From Panicum virgatum (taxonomy: Eukaryota > Streptophyta > Magnoliopsida > Poales > Poaceae): DNA of 64,000 bases. Below, piece by piece: positions 1-11,300 of the stretch (position 1 is the first letter of the stretch; each line of letters begins with the position of its first letter). Location: contig NC_053136.1 in assembly GCF_016808335.1 (NCBI RefSeq), forward strand, positions 1,408,531 to 1,472,530, given 5' to 3'. The position numbers and the translations under genes are program-made. The notes beneath the pieces are model-generated. The model worked only from the letters and a program-made list of their open reading frames with translations. It ran no database searches and was not told where the DNA came from.

Positions 1-1456
1 CCCGTTGACGAGCAGTGCTGTGAGCAGGTGAACGAGGACCCGTTCCGCGACCCCGAGCCCGAAGGACAGGACTTCCCCGAAGGCTGCGAAGACGGCAAGT
101 TCAATCCCATCCTTTGATGCATGTTTCTGTCCTAGTTTTTATAAACACAACCCAATGGCCTGTTTTATAAAGTTGCATATGTTTTACTTGCGTGAAAACA
201 CGGTTGGATAGCCACCCCTTGACTTGTGATGACCATTCCTTGACCACCTAGATTAATGTCTGATTTTGCTTGGACGTTAATCGATATTAGAACGCTCAGG
301 ACTTTACTCATAATATGATTTATTTGATAAAGAAAATGTGTGCGTGTGGGAAGGGATAAAATGTGGATTTCGAAAGATGAGTATGGACGGGATGGACGGC
401 ATTTCTGTGTGATTTGCCGATTGGTGTGCTTGTGCCTGTGTGGCAGAGCAAGGAGGGAGATATCCATCTTGTCGTGTCTAAGGACCGAGTTGGTGTGTCA
501 TCTCACCTAACTCCACTTTCGTGCAAACCACTCGACCGTTGAATGGGCAACGGCGTAGCATAAATCCCACTAGTTGGTGTGGTAGCCATCAGGAGAGCTG
601 AGAGCAACGGGTGACTAAGGAAAAGGGATAAGCCCCGAGTGACTTATGCCCGGTTATACCTAAGTGAACGGTCAATGACCCCTTGGTGCGTCCCGTGATG
701 GCTAGTCAGGCTTAGCTATGGTGGGTAATGGCTATGTTGGGATCTACACCGACACGACGGTGTTCGAGTTGTGGTATCCTACTTGTGGGTAAAGTTGCAC
801 ACCTCTGCAGAGTTAAGAATCTATTCGAATAGTCCGTGCCCACGGTATTGGGCGAGTTATGGTGTGGTCACATAACTAGTGTTTCTTTGGGATGGGCTGG
901 TGTGAGTTGTTTTGGAATTGGTTCCGGCAGTTGTGCCGTTTTAAAACCTGAACTCTGTGTTACTGCAAAAACTGATTTCTAAAAGGTTTTTCGTAAAATA
1001 AACCCCTGCATAAAATGCCGTTTTTCTGCAAATTAAACCGTAACCTTATCCTTGTTTTACCTATGCATATTATTCTGATATAACCCCCTCCGTGGGTGTG
1101 GTTGGACTTGCTGAGTACGTTTGTACTCACCCCACTCTTACTTTTTACAGAAGAAGACCCGGACTTCGTACCAGACGACGCCGAGTAGGGTTACCGTTCT
1201 ACACCCAACCTTGCCTGTGGAACCGGCCCTGTTGAGATGCCTCCGCTGTCGCAGTACTCTGAGCCCGTAGTAGACCCTATGTGGTTCGCGGTCTGGTGTT
1301 ATGTCGTAGCCTGGTTAATTATTATTATCATCTGTATCGAGTGTCCGCCAAGGTTTGTAAGGTTTTGAACCATCTGATGTAATAAATGTGGCATCAGCCT
1401 CCTGTGACTGATGTTTTGTATCACATTTAAGTCTTCTCTTATGAGGGGACGCTTCA
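1..1456 (+). repeat. 5' LTR (partial) of a Ty3/gypsy chromovirus-type retrotransposon
   Basis: Positions 1-1456 match 10159-11646 nearly base for base, so the window opens inside the 5' LTR. It ends in CA at 1456, two bases before the tRNA primer site. By eye there are five substitutions against the 3' copy (four transitions, one transversion) and one length difference: 32 bp present at about 11097-11128 are missing near 937. The missing 5' portion should be about 1.75 kb, judged from the full-length 3' LTR. Acceptor-like sites and short acidic reading frames lie inside it. Direct repeat, orientation and boundary are seen; the class comes from the internal domains. Confidence 0.95.
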
Positions 1457-1458
1457 GG

Positions 1459-1470
1459 TGGTATCAGAGC
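1459..1470 (+). other. Primer binding site, initiator tRNA-Met type
   Basis: TGGTATCAGAGC lies 2 bp after the LTR end. It is complementary to the 3' end of plant initiator tRNA-Met and is the usual minus-strand primer site of Ty3/gypsy elements of this group. Confidence 0.93.
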
Positions 1471-1597
1471 CGTAGGTTGGCCGTAGGACGTGACCCTAGG
1501 AGCGAAACCCGTTTTCAGGACCCTTCGCCTTAGGACTCTTCTATCCTTAATCCTTTTCTCACACAAACACTTACCTTTGGTTCTTGCCCTGTTCCAG

Positions 1598-2467
1598 ATG
1601 GCTGACAATGGATGGATCGGCGGAATCTGTTTCGCAGAGCCCGGCCTTCCAAATTTGTTGATACTCAGCCTGGAACGCATTGGAGTGGTGGATCCGCCAG
1701 AGTTTCTTTACCGGGAGTATGACTCCAAGGGCACTCTTCGGTGCGACCTGATGATCTTCATAGCAAGGAGCACCCGCTACCCTGATGTGGACCCTTGGTT
1801 CATCTCCACCACTGGATTCCGTTTCCCGGATACCTATCGGAAAGCCGCCCGCAAAGCCCTACGACGTCTGCGTGTGATCTACAGGCATCACCTCCAGCGG
1901 ACTCCTATGGGATTTTTCCCGCCGACTGAAGGAAGAGGACGCACATGGATCGCCAGGATGAGAGGACTTGGAAGAGAAGAAGAAGACCTAGAAGACACGG
2001 TCTCTCACCTATCCATCTATCTCACCGGCCTGGATGAGCTCTATCGCGAGCAAGCAGCACAACTGAAACAGCAGGTCCACAGAGCAGAAAAAGCAACCCA
2101 GGAGATGGAGGAACAACGGTCGAGGACTTTCCATGCCGAGTATTCCCTAGCCGCCCTCCAAGTCCAAATGGATGAAAATGAGGAAGAACTGGAAGAACAG
2201 CGGGCAAGAGCCACACGCGCCGAGGACTCGCTAGCCGCTCTCCAAGCTCGGATGCGGAGGTACGAGGCTCGCTGGGGAATAGGCGGTTGGATAGAGGAGG
2301 ACGAAGAAGAAGAACCCATGGAAACCCATTGGGACGTAGGTACTCAGACAGAGGAAGAAGAGCCCGAGGAAACCCATTGGGATAAGGGTACTCAGACCGA
2401 TGACACCACGGATCAGTATCTCCCACTGAAGAAGCGCCCTCTTAGGATCGAGGAAGAGTCTCCATGA
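1598..2467 (+). CDS. Pre-gag ORF A: coiled-coil accessory protein of the gypsy element, 289 aa
   Basis: An intact reading frame between the primer site and gag. The chosen ATG directly follows a pyrimidine-rich CAG acceptor-like site (1597); the frame is open further upstream to 1490 with a weaker context. Residues 1-110 form a globular-looking domain shared with ORF B. Residues about 130-230 are heptad-like and rich in E, Q, R and A, predicted coiled coil. Then comes an acidic tail with two 16-residue repeats, each containing ETHWD plus GTQT (GTQT at residues 248-251 and 264-267). No Gag, protease or polymerase motif is present. Extra ORFs are known in some grass LTR elements, but I do not recognise this one. 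Function is unknown; GTQT resembles the LC8 light-chain binding motif (inference). Confidence 0.75.
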   Translation: MADNGWIGGICFAEPGLPNLLILSLERIGVVDPPEFLYREYDSKGTLRCDLMIFIARSTRYPDVDPWFISTTGFRFPDTYRKAARKALRRLRVIYRHHLQRTPMGFFPPTEGRGRTWIARMRGLGREEEDLEDTVSHLSIYLTGLDELYREQAAQLKQQVHRAEKATQEMEEQRSRTFHAEYSLAALQVQMDENEEELEEQRARATRAEDSLAALQARMRRYEARWGIGGWIEEDEEEEPMETHWDVGTQTEEEEPEETHWDKGTQTDDTTDQYLPLKKRPLRIEEESP

Positions 2468-2621
2468 TAGGAGTTGTCTCCAAGCTAGGACCTTTGCTCT
2501 AATAATAATCATGTACCCATGAAGTTGTACCCCCCCCCCATGACGCCATAAATAAAGATCATCTACCCCTTTGTGTACCTCAAATAATTGTGCAAGTTTT
2601 TCACCATATCTTTGTTTTCAG

Positions 2622-3508
2622 ATGGCTGAGGAAGGATGGACCCAGGGCGACTGCCAAGCTGCACCTGGCTTTCCCAGCCTCTTGATCAACGCCCTGGAGA
2701 GCCTTGGCGTCACGGAACGCCCAAGGTACTACAGCAGAGAGTACGAGCATCATGGCACTCTCCGCTGCAGGGTGATCCTAGTCGTCGCCAGAAGCGACCG
2801 TTACCCCGACATCCTGTCATGGCGGGTGACTGCTACAGGGTTTAGGCACCAGGACACCTATCCCCTAGCCGTCAGGAAAGCACTTCGTTATCTGTGCCGG
2901 ATTTTCGAAGGACACCTCACCCCACACCAATGAGGTTCTTCCCACCAGCCATCAGGACTCCAGTTTGGGAAGCTCGAATGAGGAGCCTGGAACGACGCCG
3001 CCATGAAGAAGTCCTCCTGTATCAAGTAGCTACCTACATAGCCTCCTTGGATCAGCTCTTTGACGAGCAAGCCAACTTGCTGAGGGAACAGACCCATCGA
3101 GCCGAGCAAGCAGAGCTCGCACTAAGACTGCAACAGATCCGAGCAGTCCAAGCTGAGGCAAGAGCCGCAGCAGCGGTCAGCAGTGAAGCAGTTGCTCAGG
3201 AGAGCCTCAGGCAAGCCCGAGACCGGCGTATGCAAGAATGGGCTAGTAGTGGAACCCCAGTCCCGGCAATAGGAGAAGACCATGTTCTACTCGGGACGCC
3301 CGTCTTTGGATGGGGACCACTCGTTGGAAACCCACTAGCCCCACCCGAGAACCCTGGAAGGTCTACGGCCGCCGCCGCAAGAGAAGCCGCAACGCAACCC
3401 CGGGAAAACGGAGGTCTAGAGGATGGCGTACCGGGACCACTCTTTTCCCCGGAGGTCGTGGGTACCTTTCCGAGGGAGGAACCCACTCAAGCCGATGAGT
3501 CAGCCTAA
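2622..3508 (+). pseudogene. Pre-gag ORF B: frameshifted paralogue of ORF A
   Basis: The ATG at 2622 again sits directly behind a TTTGTTTTCAG acceptor-like tract. The first 100 residues align with ORF A through shared patterns such as EYxxxGTLRC, RYPDxxxW, TGFRxxDTY and RKALRxLxxI. The frame stops at 2931-2933, and the homology continues in another frame through 3508 (FFPP, then an A/E/Q/R-rich coiled coil). This implies a one-base loss within about 2915-2925. The C-terminal part is A/P/G-rich and lacks the GTQT repeats of ORF A. Either a mutation in this copy or programmed frameshifting could explain it; I see no slippery heptamer, so mutation is favoured. Confidence 0.7.
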
Positions 3509-3788
3509 AGTGTTAGCGATCATCAAGGGATGAAGCCGTGTGGTCCGAAGAAGATCAGTGCCCCTTTTCTTTTGTAGTTGTGTACCCGGTCGTGTAGTAC
3601 GCGTTTGACCTTGCCCCTTGCTGTACCACCCTTGCTGTAATAAAGCTGCTTGTACTTGTTGTTTGTGATGATTGCTTGTTGATTGTGTGCTTGCCGGCAG
3701 TAAATAGATACTGCCTTTTCAAAAAAAAAATACGACTTAATCGACTTAAACATCACCTAATCTTAGTCCCAATCCACTCGTTCTGCAG

Positions 3789-6700
3789 ATGGTTTCCCAG
3801 AGCATCACAAGGGCCTCCCGAGTCAGGGACCCTGCAGCCGCTGATGCAGGAGTACACCCTGACGGGCAAAACCATCCTCAGGAAGAACAAGAAGTGAGTC
3901 AGGGCAGAGGAGAAAATCATGGTGCACAGCTGCCACCACCACCACCACCACCTTTCGTGGACCTGGCACAAGTAATCCATAACCAGACTCTCATACTGGA
4001 GACACTGGCCAATGCTCTAGTGAACAGGCAGCCACGAGAGCAGACCTTTAATGACAAGCTGACAGCTTTTCTGAGGGCCAAGCCACCCACTTTTGCCGGA
4101 TCCAGCAACCCCTTGGATGCAGATGACTGGCTCCGCGTGATCCAGAGGAAGCTCGAGCCATTTGGGTGCCAGGATCGAGATAAAGTTCTTCTGGCTGCAC
4201 ATCAACTCACCGGGACTGCCTTAGCCTGGTGGGAGAATTACTGCGCTGCCGCCAGAGATGCCTCCACCATCACCTGGAATGAATTCGTGAGGGAATTCCG
4301 CCGTTATCACATCCCCTCGGCCACCATGAAGCGCAAGGCAGATGAGTTCCGCGCACTTCAGCAGGGGAGTATGTCGGTGGAAGAATATACTCACCAGTTT
4401 ATGGAGCTGTCTCGATATGCGCCAGATGAAGTGAACGACGACGAGAAGAAGTAGGACATGTTCAAGAAGGGACTAAACCCAGAACTCAGGACCCTGCTCA
4501 CCCCTCAGATCTATCCTGATTTCAACACCTTGATGAACAAGGCAATCCTCACCGAGAAGGCTAAGATTGATGAAAGGAAAGAGAACAAACGCAAGTTTCT
4601 GGAGAGTAAGTCTCGCCAGCAGGATCATTTTCAGAAGACCAGAAGTCTCAGCTACAACGCACCAAGGTCCCAAGCCCCAATGCAGTACAAAACTCAGTCT
4701 CAAGTGACAGGACCACGGGCCCCTAACACACAGCCCAGAAGCCAGAACACCATGAGGGCCTCACAGAATAATGCGAGCCGGGTCACCAACAACAACAGCA
4801 ACGTGAGAGCCTGCTTCAACTGCCGTGAGACGGGTCACTTCATCGCCGACTGTCCCTATGCCAAGAACAAGCCTGCTACTTCGGCTTTCTCCAACACAGT
4901 GAACGGACCCAAGCCAGTTCTGACCGGTGCCAACCGAGTGCCCCTCCGTGGCAACAGCAACAACAACAACAACCAGCAGAGGCAATCCCAGCAGTCTTTC
5001 GGACGAGCCCGTGTCAACCACATCGACGCACAGGAAGCTCAAGGAGCCCAGGGCGTAGTACTCGGTGAGTACCTAGTCAGCTCAACTCTTGCAACAGTAC
5101 TGTTCGATTCTGGGGCATCACACTCATTTATATCCTCGAGTTTTGTGGAGAAACATAAAATACCTACGGTACTACTAAAAACACCCCTAATAACCCGGAC
5201 GCCCGGAGGAGACATCAGGTGTCAACTGGGTTGTCTACGGGTAAGGATCAATTTAAGTGGGGTAGAGTTTCTAGCAGACCTAGTAGTACTTAAGTCAGAA
5301 GGGATAGATGTGATCCTTGGAATGGATTGGCTGAGCAAACACAATGGCCTCATAGGTTGTACGGACAAGGTAGTACACCTAACAAACCCAGAAGGAGTCC
5401 GAGTGACCTGCCATACCCGGGAAAGTGGAGCAAACCCGATGGTGTTTAGCATGGAAGCCAAGTTCTTGGAAGAAGTCCCAGTAGTGAATGAGTACCTCGA
5501 TGTCTTTCCCGAAGAACTTCCCGGTATGCCACCAGATAGGGACATAGAATTTGTCATTGACCTTGTCCCTGGAACTGCTCCTATAGCCAAGAGACCTTAT
5601 AGGATGGCAACCACCGAGTTGGCAGAGTTAAAGAAACAACTAGAGGAATTACAACAAATTGGCTTCATCAGACCAAGTTCGTCGCCTTGGGGAGCCCCGG
5701 TTCTATTCGTCAAGAAGAAGGACGGAAGTATGAGGCTATGTGTAGATTACCGGGCACTAAACGAGGTCACTATCAAGAATAAGTACCCCCTTCCCAGGAT
5801 CGATGACCTTTTCGATCAATTAAAAGGAGCCAAGTACTTTTCCAAGATTGACCTAAGGTCCGGATATTTTCAGCTCAAGATTAGGGAAAGCGACATCCCG
5901 AAGACAGCCTTTGTCACCCGATACAGACAGTTTGAGTTCACAGTGATGTCCTTTGGACTGACAAATGCACCTGCTTATTTCATGAACCTCATGAACAAAG
6001 TGTTTATGGACGAACTAGATAAGTTTGTCGTAGTCTTCATTGACGACATACTTATTTACTCGAAGAGCATTCAGGAGCACGAGCAGCACCTGAGGGTAGT
6101 TTTGGAAAAACTGAGAATGCATAGGCTATACGCCAAATTCAGCAAGTGTGAATTTTGGCTGGAGAAAGTAGCCTTCCTTGGTCATATTTTGACCGCAGAA
6201 GGAGTGGCAGTAGACCCCGAGAAGGTCGAAGCAGTATCCAACTGGCAGCCGCCGACCAATGTGAGTGAGATCAGGAGTTTCCTTGGATTAGCTGGGTATT
6301 ATCGGAGATTCATTGAGGGATTTTCTAAGATAGCCCGGCCCATGACAGAGCTGCTCAAGAAAGAGAAGAAGTTCACCTGGACGGAGTCGTGTGAAAGAAG
6401 CTTCCAGGAGTTGAAGCGAAAATTGACGACAGCCCCAGTGCTAACTCTGCCGGATATTCATCGGGATTTCGTCATCTATTGTGATGCATCCCGACAAGGA
6501 TTGGGTTGTGTACTGATGCAGGATGGGAAAGTCGTTGCATATGCTTCCCGTCAGCTCAGGACTCATGAGCAAAATTACCCGACCCATGACCTAGAACTTG
6601 CAGCCGTAGTGCACGCACTTAAGATCTGGAGGCATTATTTGATTGGAAATAAGTGTGAAATCTTCACCGACCATAAAAGTCTGAAGTATATCTTCACCTA

Positions 6701-8392
6701 GCCGGACTTGAACTTGAGGCAAAGAAGATGGCTAGAATTAGTCAAAGATTATAATCTAGAAATCCATTATCACCCTGGTAAAGCAAATGTAGTAGCTGAT
6801 GCCCTAAGTCGGAAGTCCTACGAGCCCAAGAATGACCATTTACAAAAAGAAATGGCACGATTGAATGTGCACGTTGTCCCTCGAGGCTTCAGCCAAGTGC
6901 TGAACGTTCAATCCATTCTAGAAGAAAGAATCAGGAAAGCCCAGAGATCGGACAAGGGACTGATGGAAATCCGGAGGCAAACCGGAGAAAATAAGGCCCC
7001 AGACTTTCGAGTTGATAATAAGGGAACGTTGTGGTATAAAGACAGGATTTGTGTGCCCCAGAAAGGAAATTTCAGGCAGATAATCATGGATGAAGCCCAC
7101 AACTCAGCCTACTCAATTCACCCAGGATCCACCAAAATGTACATGGACATAAAACAGAAGTATTGGTGGAATGGGATGAAGGCCGATATTGCACGATTTG
7201 TCGCCTGTTGTGATACTTGCCAGAGAATCAAAGCTGAACACCAGAAGCCGGCAGGATTACTGCAACCCCTACCCATCCCTGTGTGGAAATGGGATGAAGT
7301 AGGAATGGACTTTGTGGCGGGCTTGCCCAGAACCCAGAAAGGACATGACTCCATATGGGTAATAGTGGATCGTCTTACTAAATCAGCTCACTTCATACCC
7401 GTACGGACCAACTATGACGGAGAGAAGCTAGCTAAGCTCTATATAGAGAACATAGTAAAATTGCATGGTGTGCCCAGCCGAATCGTTTCAGATAGAGGGA
7501 CCCAGTTCACCTCAAGATTTTGGAAGAGTTTGCATAAAGCCATGGGCACCAAGCTAGACTTTAGTTCCGCGTATCATCCGCAGACGGATGGTCAGACGGA
7601 AAGGGTGAATCAGATTATGGAAGATATGCTGAGAGCGTGTGTCCTCACTTATGGCAAAGATTGGGAACAAAGCTTACCCTATGCCGAGTTCTCATACAAC
7701 AACGGGTACCAAGCAAGCTTGGGCATGTCACCGTTTGAAGCTCTCTACGGAAGAAAATGCAGAACCCCTCTGATGTGGTCAGAAGTTGGAGAACGTGCCC
7801 TAGTCGGCCCCGCACTCATAAAGGAAGCAGAGGAAAGAGTCGCCGAGATTCGAGAAAAGCTAAAAGCAGCCCAATCCCGACAAAAGAGCTACGCCGACAA
7901 GAAAAGACGCGAAATAAGTTTCAATCCAGGAGATTTTGTGTATCTCAAGGTATCACCCATTCGAGGGACCCGAAGATTCCAAGTACAAGGAAAATTGGCC
8001 CCTCGGTATATTGGACCATACCGAGTTTTGAAGAAAGTTGGAGCGGTAGCATACCGTTTGGAGCTACCAGAAGAAATGTCGGATATACACCCAGTATTCC
8101 ATGTCTCGCAGTTGAGAAGGTGTTTGAGGATACCCGAAGTGGAACATGTGCCGGTTGAAACAATAGATCTGCAGCCAGACCTGCGATATCAGGAAGTACC
8201 GGTCAAGATTCTAGACACCGTCACCAGGAGGACCAGAAACTCCGAAGTACGAATTTGCAGAGTTCAGTGGAGCAGACACGGAGTAAAAGAAGCTACGTGG
8301 GAACGCGAAGATGCTCTGAAGAAGGAATTTCCCCACCTATTTAGGAACCAGTCGAATCTCGAGGACGAGATTCATTTTAAGTGGGGTAGGTT
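3789..8392 (+). pseudogene. Ty3/gypsy gag-pol polyprotein with chromodomain, interrupted by two TAG codons
   Basis: One continuous frame broken only by TAG at 4452-4454 (in gag) and 6699-6701 (in RNase H). Order: retrotransposon Gag core (about 4090-4450); CCHC knuckle [14 protein letters not shown] (4812-4853); aspartic protease DSGAS (about 5108); reverse transcriptase with YPLPRIDDL and FIDDI (6036-6050); RNase H (YCDAS, about 6478); integrase HHCC (about 7100-7220) and DDE core (MDF about 7306, SDRGTQF about 7489, TDGQTERVNQ about 7585); C-terminal chromodomain-like stretch (about 8190-8340). This order and the chromodomain point to the chromovirus (Tekay/Del-like) branch. The frame has no stop at the internal/LTR border and stays open to 9374. 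Likely non-autonomous as it stands, though the young LTRs suggest mobility by proteins supplied from intact relatives. Confidence 0.93.
8379..8390 (+). other. Polypurine tract
   Basis: The purine-rich AAGTGGGGTAGG lies directly upstream of the TGTAACATCCC start of the 3' LTR. This is the expected plus-strand primer of a gypsy element. Confidence 0.9.
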
Positions 8393-11300
8393 TGTAACAT
8401 CCCAAAAATCTAACAAAATTAAATCACGCGCTAATCCTTGTTTTGTCGTTGAGCTCGATCCCTTCTTGTTTCATCTTCCGCCTGACTTCCCGATTCCCCA
8501 AAGACCCGACACCCGTATTCGACACCCTGTTTCCCCTCGACCTGCGCGTCGCGCTCTCGCGCGCCCCGGACGCCAAGCGTGGCCGACCGGCTCTGCGATC
8601 AGCGCCGTGATCCCGGCACGGATCCCTCCCTCCCCCTTCTTTTTCCTTCCCTTTTCCCTCCTTTTCTTTTTCTTTTTTTTCCCCATTTTCTTTCTCTTTT
8701 CTTTTCTTTTCTTTTCCTTCTTTTTCCTTCTTTTCCCTTTCCCTCTTCTCTCTCCTCTTCCTTTCTTCTCTGCCGCTCGCGCCTGGCCCGCGCCTTCTCC
8801 TCCTGCCCCCCCTCTCTGCGCTGGCCCGCTCCCGAGCACGCCCCGCGCGCCGCTCGCCGCGCACACCAAGCTCGCCCCCGACCTCGCCCACGGCCACGCG
8901 CACCCCGGCACGTCGCCACGCAGTGCACGCGCCGCCCTGCAGCGGCTCGGCGCGCACCGGCCCGCGCCCCGCGCAGTTCGCCTTCGCCCCGCTCCCGGCC
9001 GCTGCACGCACCCACCCGCGCCCGCTGCGACGCGCGCCCCGCCGCCTGGACCCGCTCGCCTGCGCCCTGCTGCACCCGAGCCGCTCCAGCGCCGCCAGCC
9101 CGTGCGCGTCACGCCACGGCCGACCGCCGTTGACGCTGCACAGCAGCGTCGACCGCGGCACAGAGCCGCCTGCAGCGGTCGCCGCCTGGCCGTGGTGTCA
9201 CTTCGCCTCGCCGCTCCGGTTCTGCGCCCCGTTGACGCCTCACCAGTGCCCCCCCCCCCCGCGCCGTGCCGTCGCATCACCATGGTGAGCCTCGCCGTGC
9301 CTCTAACGCCGCCGACAGGCCTGCCCCGCCGGCCACCACCCTGCTCCCACCGCCACCGCCTTGGCCGCCTATAAAGGGGGCCAAGGAGCACCCCCCGGCG
9401 CTCCCACGAACCGCAGTGCCACCGCCCCACGCCCCCTCTCCGCAACCCTGCACAGCCGCCGCCGCTCACTCACCCTTGCCGCTGCTGTCTTTCGTGGCCG
9501 GACCGCCACGCTCCACCCCGGCGCAAGGTGAGGCCGGGGATCGGTTCGCCTCCCCGCCCTCTCTCTTTTCCCCTTGATCCGGGCCGCCGGCGAACCCCTG
9601 GCCGCCGGGATTTGGCCGGCGCAGAGGCCCCCTCCCCCTCCTCTGTTCCCCACCGACGGGAGGAGGAAGAAGGGGCAAATTTGCCCCAAACCCCCTCCTT
9701 TCCCTCTTATTTGGTTAAGAGTCCCCCCCTTTTAACCAATTTGCAAAGTAAACCCTGCCCTTTTACCTAATTCCAAAATAAGCCCCCTTCCATGTAAACT
9801 TAATTACAAATAAAACCCTGACTCTTTTTAATTAACCCAAGAAACTTCTAAAATATAAACCAAGCCCTTACTTACTTAATTATAATTACAATTAGGTCCC
9901 TGAACCCCTGTTTAGGGCCTAAACGCTCCCCTGACCTATCATTTTATGTGCCTAACGACCCCGGATTAACCTAAAATTTTACCCCGCCTCTCCTAGCTCA
10001 GTTGCGGCCATACCACTCAGAAACCATCCAAAAATAATACTCTATGCTCTATATTTCATGTGTTCCCGTTTCGAGCTCGACGACAAATCTTTGTCTTCTG
10101 TGTTTTGATTGTGTGCCTGTTTGTGTGCGCTGTAGACCACGGAGCGAACGAAGGAGAACCCGTTGACGAGCAGTGCTGTGAGCAGGTGAACGAGGACCCG
10201 TTCCGCGACCCCGAGCCCGAAGGACAGGACTTCCCCGAAGGCTGCGAAGACGGCAAGTTCAATCCCATCCTTTGATGCATGTTTCTATCCTAGTTTTTAT
10301 AAACACAACCCAATGGCCTGTTTTATAAAGTTGCATATGTTTTACTTGCGTGAAAACACGGTTGGATAGCCACCCCTTGACTTGTGATGACCATTCCTTG
10401 ACCACCTAGATTAATGTCTGATTTTGCTTGGACGTTAATCGATATTAGAACGCTCAGGACTTTACTCATAATATGATTTATTTGATAAAGAAAATGTGTG
10501 CGTGTGGGAAGGGATAAAATGTGGATTTCGAAAGATGAGTATGGACGGGATGGACGGCATTTCTGTGTGATTTGCCGATTGGTGTGCTTGTGCCTGTGTG
10601 GCAGAGCAAGGAGGGAGATATCCATCTTGTCGTGTCTAAGGACCGAGTTGGTGTGTCATCTCACCTAACTCCACTTTCGTGCAAACCACTCGACCGTTGA
10701 ATGGGCAACGGCGTAGCATAAATCCCACTAGTTGGTGTGGTAGCCATCAGGAGAGCTGAGAGCAACGGGTGACTAAGGAAAAGGGATAAGCCCCGAGTGA
10801 CTTATGCCCGGTTATACCTAAGTGAACGGTCAATGACCCCTTGGTGCGTCCCGTGATGGCTAGTCAGACTTAGCTATGGTGGGTAATGGCTATGTTGGGA
10901 TCTACACCGACACGACGGTGTTCGAGTTGTGGTATCCTACTTGTGGGTAAAGTTGCACACCTCTGCAGAGTTAAGAATCTATTCGAATAGTCCGTGCCCA
11001 CGGTATTGGGCGAGTTATGGTGTGGTCACATAACTAGTGTTTCTTTGGGATGGGCTGGTGTGAGTTGTTTTGGAATTGGTTCCGGCAGTTGTGCCGTGTG
11101 CTACGACGGACGGGGAGTCCGGTAGCAGTTTTAAAACCTGAACTCTGTGTTACTGCAAAAACTGATTTCTAAAAGGTTTTTCGTAAAATAAACCCCTGCA
11201 TAAAATGCTGTTTTTCTGCAAATTAAACCGTAACCTTATCCTTATTTTACCTATGCATATTATTCTGATATAACCCCCTCCGTGGGTGTGGTTGGACTTG

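Noticed and set aside
165..467. Identical 100-aa minus-strand frames at 165-467 and 10323-10625
   Set aside because: They are the same part of the two LTRs; identity reflects the young insertion, not protein conservation.
4452..4457. TAG in gag as a programmed read-through site
   Set aside because: It sits in the middle of the Gag region, not at a gag/pol border, and a second TAG in RNase H looks the same; mutation is simpler.
8424..9689. Several long frames on both strands (up to about 330 residues)
   Set aside because: The GC-rich, C/T-rich LTR block has few stops; proteins are R/P/G/A or K/E low complexity without any domain.
10060..10275. 71-aa frame with a hydrophobic, signal-peptide-like start
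   Set aside because: The hydrophobic part is the T-rich tract expected before a splice acceptor; only the downstream acidic part is kept as a finding.
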